From: Talinum fruticosum
Lineage: Eukaryota > Streptophyta > Magnoliopsida > Caryophyllales > Talinaceae
Assembly: GCA_021018815.1 (NCBI GenBank)
Contig: JAITYX010000028.1
Location: 5,845,001 to 5,909,000, forward strand
Reading direction: 5' to 3'
DNA length: 64,000 nucleotides
A program made the position numbers and the translations under genes. Positions 1 through 11,408 of this stretch are shown piece after piece. Every line of letters begins with the position of its first letter. The stretch's first letter is position 1. The notes below the pieces were generated by a model that worked only from the letters and a program-made list of their open reading frames with translations, ran no database searches and had not been told where the DNA came from.

Positions 1-3000
1 CTACATTTAAAAATCATAAGACTCCAATTGAGTGTCACATTGGGTTACCAAACGGAAAAGTAGTAGAATGTTTGATTCTCTACCAACATGTTCCCCTAGT
101 CATAAGCGGAGAGTTGTTGCCTGTAAACTTAATCCAATTTGATCTTTCAGAATTTGATATGATTCTAGGAATGGATTGGTTGGCAACTCATGAAGCAAAA
201 ATAGATTGTAAAGGTGGTACGGTTATTTTAAAGGGGTCAAGAGGGAAGGAAGTATGCTTTCATGGTGAAAAAGATACAAAGAAATATTACGTAATTTTGG
301 TTATGAAGGCTAACAAGCTATTAAGACATGGTTGTACGGGATACCTATCTTATGTTATCGAGAATAGGAATGATAACATAAACATAGAAGACATACCTAT
401 AGTATGTGAGTTTCCGGACGTATTTCCTAGGGATCTACCTGGCCTACCTCCTCGAAGGGAGATGGATTTTGAAATTGAACTAATTCCGGCGCACAACCTA
501 TCTCTAAAGCGCCATATAGAATGGCCCAGCCGAACTTAAAGAGTTGAAGGCCCAACTTGATGAACTGTTACAAAAAGGATTCATTAGGCCTAGTGTGTCA
601 CCTTGGGAGCTCCAGTCCTATTTGTGAAAAAGAAGGATGGAACTTTGAGATTATGTGTGGATTATAGGGAGTTGAACAAGATAAGCTGTCAAGAATAAAT
701 ATCCCCTACCTAGAATCGACGATTTGTTTGATCAACTGCAAGGGGCTGGAGTGTTTTCGAAAATAGACTTGAAATACGGGTATCAACAACTTAGAATTAA
801 ACAGGAAGATATCCCTAAAACTGCCTTTAGAACCAGGTATGGGCATTATGAGTATACGGTGATGCCTTTTGGACTTGCCAATGGCCCTGCTGCATTCATG
901 GATCTCATGAACAAAATTTTCAGGCCTTATCTAGATAAATTTGTGGTGGTATTTATTGATGACATTCTCATATATTCTAAAGATAAGGGAGAACATGCTT
1001 GAGCATCTAAGGATAGCATTGCAAACCTTGAGAGAACACCAACTGTATGCTAAATTACAAAAATGTGAATTTTGGTTAGAAGAGGTGGCATTTTTAGGGC
1101 ACGTTGTGTCTAAAGAAGGGATTAAGGTCGACCCTCACAAAGTGAAGGCGGTAATCGAATGGCCTAGACCAACCAATGTTACGAAGTGAGAAGTTTTCTT
1201 GGGATGGCGAGGATATTATAGGAGATTTGTACAAGATTTTTCGAAGATAGCTACACCATTGACCAATTTGTTGAAGAAAACAACAAAATTTACGTGGTCG
1301 AGATAAGTGTGAGGAGGCCTTTGAGGAGTTGAAGAAAAGGTTAACCACAGCCCCTATTCTTACCGTACCAGTTGAAGGTAAAGAGTACACTTGTCTATAG
1401 TGATGCCTCTAGAAATGGGTTAGGATGCGTGTTAATGCGGGATGACAGGGTCATAGCTTATGCGTCCCGACAACTCAAACCATATGAAAGGAATTATCTA
1501 ACCCATGATTTGGAATTGGTCTGCTGTTGTATTTGCTCTAAAAATTTGGAGGCATTACCTATATGGGGCAACTTGTAAGATTTATATCGATCATCGAGCT
1601 TAAAGTACATTTTTACCCAAAAGGAAATCAATTTAAGGCAACGCCGCTGGTTGGAGTTACTTAAGGATTATGACTTACAAATACAATACCATCCAGGGAA
1701 AGCCAATGTCGTGGCTGATGCATTGAGCAGAAAGACACAACATAGTTTGAATGCGATGATAGTAACTCAACCCAGGGTATTACAGGACCTTCAGAATATG
1801 AATGTTGAATTAGTCTCAAAGGGACACATAGATGGATTCCTGGCGGGAATAGAGGTACAACCTACTATAATGAAAGAAATCCAAGTGGGCCAAAATGAAG
1901 ATGTTGAGTTGGAAAAGATTAAACAAAATATTAAAAAGGAAAATCCCCGGGTTTAAAATACATGAAGATGGAACCTTAAGGTTTCGAACCGCTTATGTTT
2001 ACCGAATAAAGAAGAATTAAAAGGAGGATTCTTTAGGAGGCCCACAATACACGATACTCAATACACCCGGGAGGAACAAAAATGTACAAGGATTTGAGGC
2101 AACACTTCGGTGGAATAATATGAAAAGGGACATCGCAGAATATGTGGATAAGTGTTTAACTTGCCAAATGGTTAAGGCCGAACATCAACGCCACGTGGGC
2201 GAGTTGAGACCCTTGGAGATACGTACTTGGAAATGGGACTCGATCTCAATGGACTTTGTCATGGGATTACCCCTTACTACTCTAAAGAAAAATGCTATTT
2301 GGGTCATTGTTGACCGACTTACTAAATCTGCGCATTTTATACCCATACACGACACCGGAATGTGGAAAGGTTGGCACGATTATATGTCAAGGAGGTGGTG
2401 AGATTACATGGAATACCTAAGGATATCATATCCGATAGGGACAAAAGGTTCCAAGCACGATTTTGGCAAGCTTTACAGCGAGCATTTGGAACTAAATTAA
2501 ATTTCAGCGAGTTCATACCACCCGAAACGGATGGGCAAGCCGAGAGGGTAAATCAAATCGTAGAAGATATGTTAAGAGCATGTGTACTTGATTTTCGGGG
2601 AGATGGGAAGATGACTTACCATTGGTAGAATTCTCCTACAATAACAGTTACCAAGCCATTATTAAGATGGCTCCATTTGAGGCATTATATGGAAGAAAGT
2701 GCAGAGCTCCGTTATGTTGGAGCGAGCTGGATGAAGCATTGATTTTAGGTCCTGAATTGATCCAAGAAACAACCAAAAAGGTTAGGAAGATTCAGGAACA
2801 CATCAAGGCAGCCCAAAGCCGACAAAAGAGCTATGCGAGATAAAAGAAGGAGGCCATTGGAATTTGAGGTAGGAGATAAAGTATTTCGAAAGTGTCCCCT
2901 GTGAAAGGAGTCAAACGGTTCAATGTCAAAGGAAAACTAAGTCCTAGATATATCGGACCGTATGAGATCATAGAGAAATTGAGTCCAGTGGCTTATAAGT

Positions 3001-3285
3001 TAGCTTTACCATCCGAACTCGAGCATGTGCATGATGTCTTCCATGTTTCACGACTTCGAAAGTATGTGCCCGACCCAAGCCATAACATTGTGACAGAACC
3101 CCTCGAAATTGCTGAAAATTTAATATATGAGGAACAACCAGATGCAAATATCTGGACTATAGGGTCAAGGAACTCCGCAATAAGAGCATTCCTTTGGTGA
3201 AAGTATTGTGGACTAACCATACGTCCTCGAAGCCACATGGGAAGCCGAGGAAGATATGAGGAATAAATACCCCCACTTATTTTAA
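1..3285 (+). pseudogene. decayed chromovirus pol (protease end, RT, RNase H, integrase, chromodomain)
   Basis: The polyprotein would process itself, reverse-transcribe element RNA and integrate the cDNA. The protease end is seen as ILGMDWL at 162-182. RT has a [13 protein letters not shown] block near 765-800, [13 protein letters not shown] near 860-900, and the catalytic box FIDD at 952-963 (F in place of the usual Y). RNase H begins with YSDAS near 1385. Integrase shows the zinc-binding KCLTCQ near 2150, catalytic-type aspartates in MDFVMGLP (~2250) and SDRDKRF (~2430), and the glutamate in DGQAERVNQ (~2530). The GPYEII block (~2955) and the WEAEEDMRNKYP tail (~3240-3275) form the chromodomain region, and the stop is at 3283-3285. 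Reading-frame breaks occur near 540, 600-720, 1000, 1190-1370, 1580-1650, 1957-2120, 2400, 2626, 2850 and 3200, so no functional protein can be made. Confidence 0.9.
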
Positions 3286-3340
3286 GGTAAGTCTCGCAAG
3301 CCTTATCGTCAGTATGCTCATGTTTCGAGGACGAAACTTA

Positions 3341-3356
3341 TCTTAAGGGGGAAGAC
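3341..3356 (+). promoter_or_regulatory. polypurine tract of the Tekay-like element
   Basis: The purine run TTAAGGGGGAAGAC lies immediately before the LTR start TGTAACAACCC. It is in the position of a plus-strand DNA synthesis primer. Confidence 0.8.
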
Positions 3357-5995
3357 TGTAACAACCCGACCCTAAACCACATTGTTTATTTAATTAATTC
3401 AGTAATTATAAGATTTATATGATTGAGCGCGCGCACTTCAATTCGACATTTTATATTTAAAGTATCTTTATACATACGTTATGCCGTTAAGGCGACGAAG
3501 TGGCCCTAATAAAAATCTCATAATAAAGTTACAATTTGTGAATGTCATTGTTAAAATAAAATTAAGAAGTAACAATAATAATAATAATAAATAAATAAAT
3601 AAATATAGGTAAACATATAAAAATAAAAGTAAAAATAAAATAAATAAGCCGATTTTTTTAGAAAAATCCGAGATACAAGAGTTATCCGGAATTAAGTAAG
3701 AAAAAAAAAAAATAGTGAGGCGGTTAAAACCAAAATAAGCGAGCAAGTTCAATTCCATTGCCTCACTCGCCTTCCCTCCTCCCGTCCTCCCCTGCTTCCC
3801 CTGCTCCTCCCGTCCTCCCCTGCTTCTTCTTCCCCGTGGGCACCTTCTCCGGCCACTCGGCGCCGGCGACGCCGGCGGGAGACCGGCGCCGGCCGCCTCT
3901 CGTCTCCCCCTCTCTCGCTTCCTCCCTCTCTCGCGCTCTCGCTGCCTCTCCCTTCCTCCCGCTAGGCGCTGCGGGAATCCTCTGCCGCGGCTCGCTTGGC
4001 AGCCAACCCCAGCCGCAGCGCCGCAGAGCTTGTCGCAGCCTCTGCCGGGTGGTTGCCGGTGCAGCGCCGTCCACCGCCGCCCTCTCGCTCGTCCTCCTCA
4101 ACTTCTTCTCTCCAAATCTGAAGGTAAACATGCTAAACCCTAAATTATCAAGTTTCGATTTATTTAGGCAATTGTAACTATAAATTGAAGCATATGACTT
4201 AGAAGTATATGTTGAGTGAATTTGAAGATCGATTTTGAGAAATTCGATTTGGTGTGGATGGTGGAGTTGTGGCTTTGATGGATGGATTATGTATAAATGC
4301 GAAGGAATGAAATTGTTATTGAGAAATTATAATTTAGAGAACGAAATTAGGGATGTTTAGTTATGTAATTGGGTATCGAATGAATTCCGAGATTTGGAGG
4401 ATGACGATATTGAGCAAACGTGGGGCGAGTATATGCATAGGTTGAATTGGCTAAAGTGTAACTGCAGAAGTTTAAGAAAATAGTTCAAATGTTAAGCATG
4501 CGTAATTGTGATTGGGAATGTGAGTTTTGTGGGGAGATAATGCCACGACCTTAAGATGATATATGTATGAATTTGAGCAATATGGTTAATTGTGAAGCCT
4601 CCATGTAGAAAGGCATTGGTAGATTGAGTAATCACTTGGCTATAAGTTTGAAGTCGATGAAAGAAGGAATAAAGAAATTACGTTGGGAGTGAGGATCGAA
4701 AGATAAGTTGGGCTGGCAGATTAATTGAATTAGTGGCATCAAATAAGAATAATAATAATAATGCTAATAGTAATGACGACAACAATGTGGGTAGCGAGTC
4801 ATAAGAATTATTAAGAGCGTGTTTCACATCTTTTTAATAAATGTAATGACGATAAGTGATTGATCATACATGTATATATATACATCTTTTCCATTCACGC
4901 CAACAAATGCACTCGAACTACATAAGTAACATTAGTTATCCGATTAGCTTAATCGATTACATAATAAATGAAGAAAATAAATCAAATTACCAACGACTAT
5001 ACGAACTCAAGCATTAAAATTCAAGAAAAACATTATTAACAAGGGAAATCCATTTGAAACAGAACCGAGGCCACTTCGGTCGCTGGAAAGCTAGCAACTT
5101 AAATTTTCATAAAAAGGGGAGAAAGCAAACAACCTCGGTTCGAGTACGTTCATTGCTCGTACCTTTCGAAAACTCACATATTTCATCAAATCTCAATATT
5201 TCTTATATATATAAATAACTATGAATCATTTACAAGGCAAGTTTTGCCACCTAATTAAGTGGTCCCCGCCCAATTATCAATTACCAAGGGTTTAGGCCCG
5301 CCAATTATACCCGCGTGCGGCGTCAACTCGGGTTATCGATCGGCCGGGGTGACACTGTTCAATGATCGTATCAATTACCAAGGGGTTCCACTTCCGAGAT
5401 AATAACCGACAAGCAATTTTACTTATATTCTCTCCCCCGATTTCATACTAAAATGAATTGAAATGCGCGCGCTCAATCAATATGTTTCAAAATTATTTTA
5501 CTGTGCAGGAATGTTCGTGCCGAGTTTCGACTCATTCTTTGAATTATTTTGATGTTTTGTTTTTAGGAAAAGCATCGAGTGAACGACCCATTGCATAAGA
5601 AGCTCGACGAGAGCAGGACTTAGCTGGATATTCCATTATCACCGTCCTGTGCGGGATTAGGTGCCGACAGTGATTCTCGTCCACGCTAATTTTGGGTTTG
5701 ACTTTGGGCTGTAATTAAGTGTTGCACATTTCCTATCGCAGATCGTTGTAATGGTCACTAACGTTTGTAAATAGGTAGCGAACCGTGCTTGGGATTGGTT
5801 ACTTAAGTAGTCGGGATGACACCACGAGACGCAGTCGAGGCATGACCTTTAGACACCGTCTATTATGGTATTTTAATTCGGCCTTGTCCTTTTGTTAGGG
5901 CGGCGGTAACGCCTTCGGTCGGTAACTTCCGCTGCAACCTTACCTAATATTCTCGGGTTAGGGGATTATTAAGTAATGGTAACCGGGGCGTTACG
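3357..5995 (+). repeat. 3' LTR of the Tekay-like element
   Basis: The LTR starts TGTAACAACCCGACCC after the polypurine tract and ends GGGGCGTTACG, close to the expected ...TTACA terminus with a last-base change. It is about 2.64 kb. The first 300 bp match the LTR start at 62161, including the block around ATGCCGTTAAGGCGACGAAG. A GC/CT-rich leader at 3760-4120 is followed by AAG|GTAAAC at 4121-4127, and CTGTGCAG|G occurs at 5511-5519. That is an exon-intron-exon-like layout (see findings). ORFs in the CT-rich part are low-complexity and not credible genes. The AT-rich stretch 4140-5500 shows no coding signal. Confidence 0.85.
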
Positions 5996-6036
5996 GTAGT
6001 ACTCGGAATGGTCTAGTTTTCGAGTCCGAGTCTTCA
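5996..6036 (-). repeat. 41-bp remnant of the 3' LTR start of SIRE-like element B
   Basis: Read on the minus strand, the sequence TGAAGACTCGGACTCG begins right after the purine tract ATCTCCCC (+ strand). It matches the first 40 bp of the LTR at 34739. It stops at the Tekay-like LTR end, so the rest of this LTR lies left of the window if the Tekay-like element inserted here. Confidence 0.75.
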
Positions 6037-6421
6037 ATCTCCCCTTTTGATGAAAGGCATTCCATACTTAGAGAGAAACTTTGTTAGTGGAATAATTATG
6101 AGTTTTCATTATGACCGAGTAGAGTATCTCGTAAAATAGAGTAATGAGTGAAGTGTTTTGTACTTAGAAAATTTATGCGGATAGCTCATTTAGCTAGGAA
6201 TATGAATACTTGCATCAAAGCGAGAGAAAGAAAATGGGAACATATATATATATATATATATATATATCATAGCCAAAAAAAAAAAACTAATAAGAGAAAC
6301 AAGTCGATATATCGGAGCGTAAACTAGATGAGACATTTAAACTCGTAAAGAGTTATACACGTAAATCAATATGCTCGAAAACAGAAACTTCATTTATATA
6401 TACATACACGAAATACAAAAA
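6037..6421 (-). other. element B polypurine tract and 3' untranslated DNA
   Basis: On the minus strand this reads through GGAATGCCTTTCATC and AAAAGGGGAGAT to the LTR start. It matches 34380-34738 of element C. The AT dinucleotide run 6242-6267 lies here. No gene is visible. Confidence 0.75.
6242..6267. repeat. (AT)n microsatellite
   Basis: This is an uninterrupted TA/AT run in the 3' untranslated part of element B. Confidence 0.95.
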
Positions 6422-8002
6422 TGAAGACTCGAGACATCGCTTCTATATCTTTCTGAGTCATGCAAAAGGAATCGGGTATAACGATGTCATTTATATATAG
6501 TTTTGATTCCAAGGCATTCTCTATGTCTTAGAAACTTACTCGAGTTAAATATGTATCTTTTCTATGCGATTCGGCCTTCACTTATCTCTTTCATCGCTTT
6601 CGGTTAAGCGCCTCGAAAACTGGTTCTTTATTCCGAGTCCATTCTCACTCAAATTAATCACATTTTGAATATACCGGTATTTCATTGTTTCTCCTCGAGA
6701 ATCGACTTGTGGTTATTTACTCTATTGCTTGCATAGTCGGCATTCATAGTTCGTTTCATGCTTAGTCTATATCAAGTTCTTTCTCACTCTAATATTCGCT
6801 ATAGAACGTGTTTCTTTACTTAAGACTAAGTCATATGGAATTCCGAGTATCATGGATATTAGACTCGAGAAAATTCCATTTCTTTTACGACTCGAATAAT
6901 CTGTTAGTCAATTATCATGATTATTTTATTATCTCGTGTCTAACCTTGGACCAAAGTATTTTATACTTTGAGAACCAAAGGTGTTTTACTTTTGTAGGTT
7001 ATTCAATCGAAGATATCTTTTCGAACTACAAAAGTAGCCGGCTTCGGAACGTCAAATCACCAGCGAGATATGGCTTTTCACCTTCCCTGCTTTAGTCTCG
7101 GAAGATTGTGTCGAAGGCATGCGCTTCCATATCCGGAAAAGCTGGAACGTCAAGCTTAACGGTGGTTTTCACCACATTTTTCAAGACACAACCGATGGTT
7201 TTGGGACTTCCAAAAGAGTTAAACCGTTGTCCAACGTTCATATTTCAACGGATACTTTCCGAGTGACTCGGAAAGTCTTTCTCAACGGTCACGTAGGACT
7301 CTTGGTCAACGAGATGAAGATAACGGCTACTCTGCATGGTCTTCTATAAAAGAAGCCACTTCACAAGACTTGAAGGTTGCCGAATACATTGTCAATACAC
7401 TTACTTGAACAAAGTTATTGTATTTACTTTCAATCTTCAACTTACAACTCCCACTCTGTAATTCATTACTTTACGAGTTGTAAGGTATTGTACTTAGTTA
7501 CAAACTCCTCTTACATTCTTTGTAAGGTCCCTTGACTAAGTTGTAAAGGTTAACTCGGCTTAGTTGTCCCTAGTTGTAAGGGTTATCTCAGCTAGGAAGT
7601 ACTAGATCGAGATAAGGTAACTTCGAGTCTAGGAAAATTTGTGTAGAGTTGTCTAAGGGAGCAACTCGGGTTCCGTCAAGTTCACGGTATTTTGTGGACT
7701 CAAAATAGTGGATTTGACTTCGTGTCTGGATTGACACGGGCCGTGGTTTTCTGCCCGAGGAGGGTTTCCACGTAAAATCTCTGTGTTCTATTTCGAGTTC
7801 ATTCTAGACTCGAGACAGCCTTAGTGCTCTTGCTTCTTCCGATTCATTGCTTTACGAGTCCAATCTTTTCGACTACGTTATCGGACTCGGATTCTGTCTT
7901 TGTCACTTTTCTGCGCAAAAGTGTGTATTCTCGGAGAGAATTTTCTATCACCCTATTCACCCCCTCTAGGGTGACTCGAGACTCTCCTTGAGCAAACCTT
8001 CA
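6422..8002 (+). repeat. 5' LTR of element A
   Basis: It runs from TGAAGACTCGAGACATCG to GAGCAAACCTTCA, with the inverted termini TGAAG/CTTCA. U3 holds five AACGG/CCGTT motifs (7158, 7224, 7247, 7284, 7322) just before TATAAAAG at 7345. The block CACCCTATTCACCCCCTC near 7950 is conserved in all SIRE-like LTRs here. Confidence 0.95.
7158..7352 (+). promoter_or_regulatory. element A LTR promoter: AACGG cluster plus TATA box
   Basis: AACGG occurs at 7158, 7247, 7284 and 7322, and CCGTT at 7224. They are followed by TATAAAAG at 7345-7352. AACGG is the core of the plant MSA element bound by three-repeat MYB factors (known). A role here is inferred. The same block recurs in the 3' LTR, with TATA at 16340-16347. 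Confidence 0.6.
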
Positions 8003-8004
8003 AT

Positions 8005-8022
8005 TGGTATCAAAGACTAGCC
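8005..8022 (+). promoter_or_regulatory. primer binding site of element A
   Basis: TGGTATCAAAGACTAGCC lies two bases after the LTR end. It resembles TGGTATCAGAGCC, the complement of the initiator methionine tRNA 3' end used by most plant copia elements, with small changes. Confidence 0.85.
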
Positions 8023-8062
8023 TTTCGGAAAGGATCTAACAGTCCAAAGGTTTAAAGATCGG

Positions 8063-9840
8063 ATGGCTCGGAACACTGGAGAGTTCGACGAAGGTAGATC
8101 TTCCAACGAGGCCACCAAAATTCAAAGGTTCAAATTTCGGTCACTTGGAAGAAACTCATGGAATGTTTCCTTATGGACCACGATGAAGAAGTATGGGAAA
8201 TCATACAACAAGGAAACTACATTCCAACAAAGGCGAGATGAATTCAGAATCCTTCCAAAGACAAAGGCTGAGTTTACGCCGGCGAAGCGAGAAGTTCGGA
8301 AAGAACTTCAAAGCCATGAACATCCTCATGTGCGCCATAAGCTCGGAAGAATATAATCGAGTCTCTGCTTGTGACTCTGCTAAAGAGGTGTGGGACACTC
8401 CGGTCAACACCTACGAAGGTACAAGTCGGGTGAGACAAGCAAAGATCAGCCGAGTATCTTCACAAATATGAGCTTTTCAAAATGGAGCCGAAGAGAACAT
8501 TACTCGGATGTTCATACGCTTCACTGAGATCACCAACAATCTCAAATCTCTGGGAAAAAAGATCTCCCATGAAGAAATGTGTCGAAAAATTCTCAGGAGC
8601 CTACCCAAGAGACGATGGGGTCCTAAGGTAACTGCCATAAAAGAGGCTCGGAGCCTCTCACTCTTGAAGCCGAGACGAGCTCATCGGAAAGCTTCGACTC
8701 ATGAGATACACTTGGAAGAAGAAGATGCTGAGAGTACTTCCAAAAGGAACATTGCGCTTAAAGCCTCGAGAATCCAAAGAAGCAATTCCGAGCTCCTCGA
8801 CTCGGAAGATGATCCCATGGCACTCATAGCAAGAGGCTTCAAGAAAATGATGAAGCACAAAAGATGGGACAAAAGACCAAAAGAAGAATTTTACAAGAAA
8901 GACAAAAGAGATAGAAAAGGTAAGTCTTCTTCTTTTTCAAAGTTATCTCTGTCTAAGAATTCCGGATGTTTTGAATGTGGCAGCAAAGACCACATAGTCA
9001 AGGACTGTCCAAAACGAAGAGGGGACAGGGAAGAAGAAAAAGGCCATGATGGCAACGTGGAGTGATGAGGACTCATCCGAAGACGACGAAGACTCGGATG
9101 ACTCAAAATGTCCGATGGCGATCCAGCGACTCGAAGGCTGAAAAGGAGTCGGACTCGAGACACGGACTCGAGATAATGAGGAAGCCGATCCTCAAGAGGT
9201 AATAAACTACTTCCTCAAATTCTCCAAAGTTGATTTAGCTAAATACATCTTTACTTTGGAAGAAAAGTCCAATTCGATTCTTCTCATTTCAAGGAACAAC
9301 TTGAGTCAATCACTTCGAGAGCACTTCTTTAAAAAACGAATTGGAAAAGCTGAGACTCACACTCGAGAGAACTCAAGACAAGTGCTCAAACTAATGAGGC
9401 CGAGTCCGAGTTACTCGAGAAAAGACAATGAGCAAGCTGAAACGAAGCTCACTGAGTCTCAAGATCTGGTTTTAAAGTTTACTCAAGGACAGAAGAACCT
9501 TGATATGCTCTTGGGCTCACAATGTGTCTCTTTTAGAAAAGAAGGTCTTGGTTTCAACAAGGAGGAAGAATCTAATTCTTACTCGGAATTGTTCAAAAAG
9601 GCTAAGCATGGCCCCATTCACAAAAATGAAAGGAGGACTAAACCCGGACCTATATACAAAAGGAAACCACTCTCTCCTGTTTCAAAAGAAAAAGTTTTTA
9701 AAAGGAAAGAGACACCGACTCGGTTCTCCGAGAAGAAGACTCGGAATCGAGACTAAACCCAAAGCCATTCAAATCTGGGTTCCAAAGCACCTTCTTCCTC
9801 GAAAAGGACCACGAGTAAGAAATGTTACTTGGGTTCGTTA
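8063..9840 (+). pseudogene. element A gag (capsid/nucleocapsid), frameshifted
   Basis: Gag would form the virus-like particle and package element RNA. The start is the first ATG after the PBS (MARNTGEFDEG). A copia-type gag polypeptide block of the UBN2 kind follows (WDTPVNTYEGTS near 8390, ITNNLKSLGKKISHEEM near 8535). Next come a basic stretch (~8850-8930) and a zinc knuckle C-X2-C-X4-H-X4-C at 8967-9008, with all four ligands present. An acidic Asp/Ser region (~9060-9200) and a charged, coiled-coil-like C-terminus (9250-9760) end it. Frame changes near 8190-8350, 8470-8510, 9065 and 9250 break it into at least four pieces. It is expected to be continuous with pol as one gag-pol frame, since no separate pol start is seen. 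Confidence 0.88.
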
Positions 9841-11245
9841 GAGGAAGTGAAGAAGGGTTAGACTCTCTCTGTTTTGCGGGTCACTCAGAAAAGATCAAAA
9901 GGACATTGGTACCTGGACAGGTGGATGTTCTCGACATATGTCGGGTGACCAAGGACTCTTTCTCGAGCTGGAGTCATATAAAGGAGGAAAGGTAACCTTT
10001 GGTGATGACAGCAAGGGCAAGATAGTGGGCATTGGGAAGATTAGTAATGGAAATAATCCGGTGAGTCCAGTCTACCTTGTCAAAGGACTAAAGTACAACT
10101 TACTTAGCATCTCCCGACTTTGTGACAAAGGTCAAGAGGTAAAATTCACTCAATCCAAGTGCTACATCACGAGATGAGATCACCAAAGAGGTAAAACTTT
10201 CAGGTAAGAGATCGGGTAATACCTACATCATCCCTCTTTCGACCCAAGTCGAATTTATCCTGTTTGAAAGCATCTCTTCAAGATGATTCTTGGACTTGGC
10301 ATCGTAGATTAGGTCATATTAGCATGCATACTATCAAAAAGCTTGCATCTCATCATCTGGTTAGAGGATTACCTAAGCGTGCGTTTGAGAAGGATAAAGT
10401 ATGTGAAGCATGTACGAGAGGGAAACAAGTCAGATCTCCATTCAAATCTCTGAAGACAGTTTCCACATCCAACGTGCTTGAATTACGCATATGGACCTAT
10501 GTGGCGAAATTCTATAAAGAGTCTCGGAGGTAAATCTTACATACTTGTTATCATTGATGATTTTTCAAGATTTACCTGGGTGTGTTTTCTCAAGCATAAG
10601 AATGAAGCCTTCAAGGAGTTCAGCAAGCTCGTAGAAAGATTCAAGTGGAGTCTCGGACTCGGGTTCAAAGGATTCGAACCGACCATGGAAGGGAGTTCGA
10701 TTACTCGGAATTCTCGAGTTTTGTGACAAGAATAGAATTTCTCACAACTTCTCGGCACCCGAACTCCTCAACAGAATGGAGTAGTTGAGAGAAAGAACAG
10801 AACCCTTGAAGAAATAGCAAGGACGATGATGATTGAACACAACTTGCCTTACTATTTTTGGGCGAGAGGCGAGTAAACACAGCTAACTACACTCTCAATC
10901 GATGCCTCATCGGACCCATTACGAAGAAAACACCTTATGAGCTCTACAAAGGGAGGAAACCAAACATTTCCCATTTCGGATCTTTTGGATGTAAGTGCTT
11001 TGTCCACAACAATGGTAAGGATCATCGACCAAGTTTGATGCTCGGTCGAGACGAAGGAATTTTTCTAGGTTACTCTTCTCATAGCAAAGCTTACCGCATC
11101 TTCAATAAGAGAACTAACAAAGTGGAAGAAAGTATCCACGTAGTGTTTGATGAGCTTGAACAGGGAAAACCAAGTGAATCTTCATACACGAAGCTGAAGC
11201 TCGAAAGGATGATGACGAAGATGAGCCTACAAAGACTCGAAGGAG

Positions 11246-11290
11246 ACCACTCGGAACGAGGAAGCTCGGAACGAGGAAGCTCGGAACGAA
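11246..11290 (+). repeat. 15-bp tandem repeat in element A integrase C-terminus
   Basis: The unit CTCGGAACGAGGAAG is repeated about three times, with the last copy degenerate. It is absent from the matching part of elements C and G. Confidence 0.8.
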
Positions 11291-11408
11291 CAAGTCAATG
11301 AAGAGGATCACTCGGAACAAGCTTCGAAGATCAAGCAATTCAACCCACAAACCTGGTGAATCAAAGAACTGGTAAAGCAAGTCAATGAAGAGGATCACTC
11401 GGAACAAA
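11291..11408 (+). repeat. 30-bp direct duplication in element A
   Basis: An identical 30-bp segment starting CAAGTCAATGAAGAGG occurs at 11291-11320 and 11379-11408. It brackets the collapsed integrase-RT linker. Confidence 0.85.

Larger units (their letters stand above)
1..5995 (+). mobile_element. Ty3/gypsy Tekay/Del-like chromovirus, 3' half
   Basis: The window opens inside this element. It shows protease C-terminus, RT, RNase H, integrase and a C-terminal chromodomain-like tail, followed by a polypurine tract and one LTR. The domain order PR-RT-RH-INT is that of Ty3/gypsy, and the chromodomain after integrase places it among chromoviruses. Sequence style and the TGTAACAACCC LTR start suggest the Tekay/Del clade (inference). 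The 5' LTR, gag and most of protease lie left of the window. The LTR ends directly against a fragment of a minus-strand SIRE-like LTR (5996-6036), so this element probably inserted into that LTR. Confidence 0.85.

Noticed and set aside
3758..4177. ORFs on both strands in the GC-rich part of the Tekay-like LTR
   Set aside because: They are rich in Pro, Ser, Ala and Arg, overlap on both strands, and come from a CT-rich leader that recurs in the LTR at 62161 without a conserved frame.
5100..5400. Possible tRNA or small RNA gene in the AT-rich part of the first LTR
   Set aside because: No cloverleaf arms or A/B boxes could be recognised. The stretch lies inside a long LTR with clear ends.
6808..7095. 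95-codon ORF in the element A LTR
   Set aside because: It is inside the LTR and the frame is not kept in the paired LTR (15800-16090).
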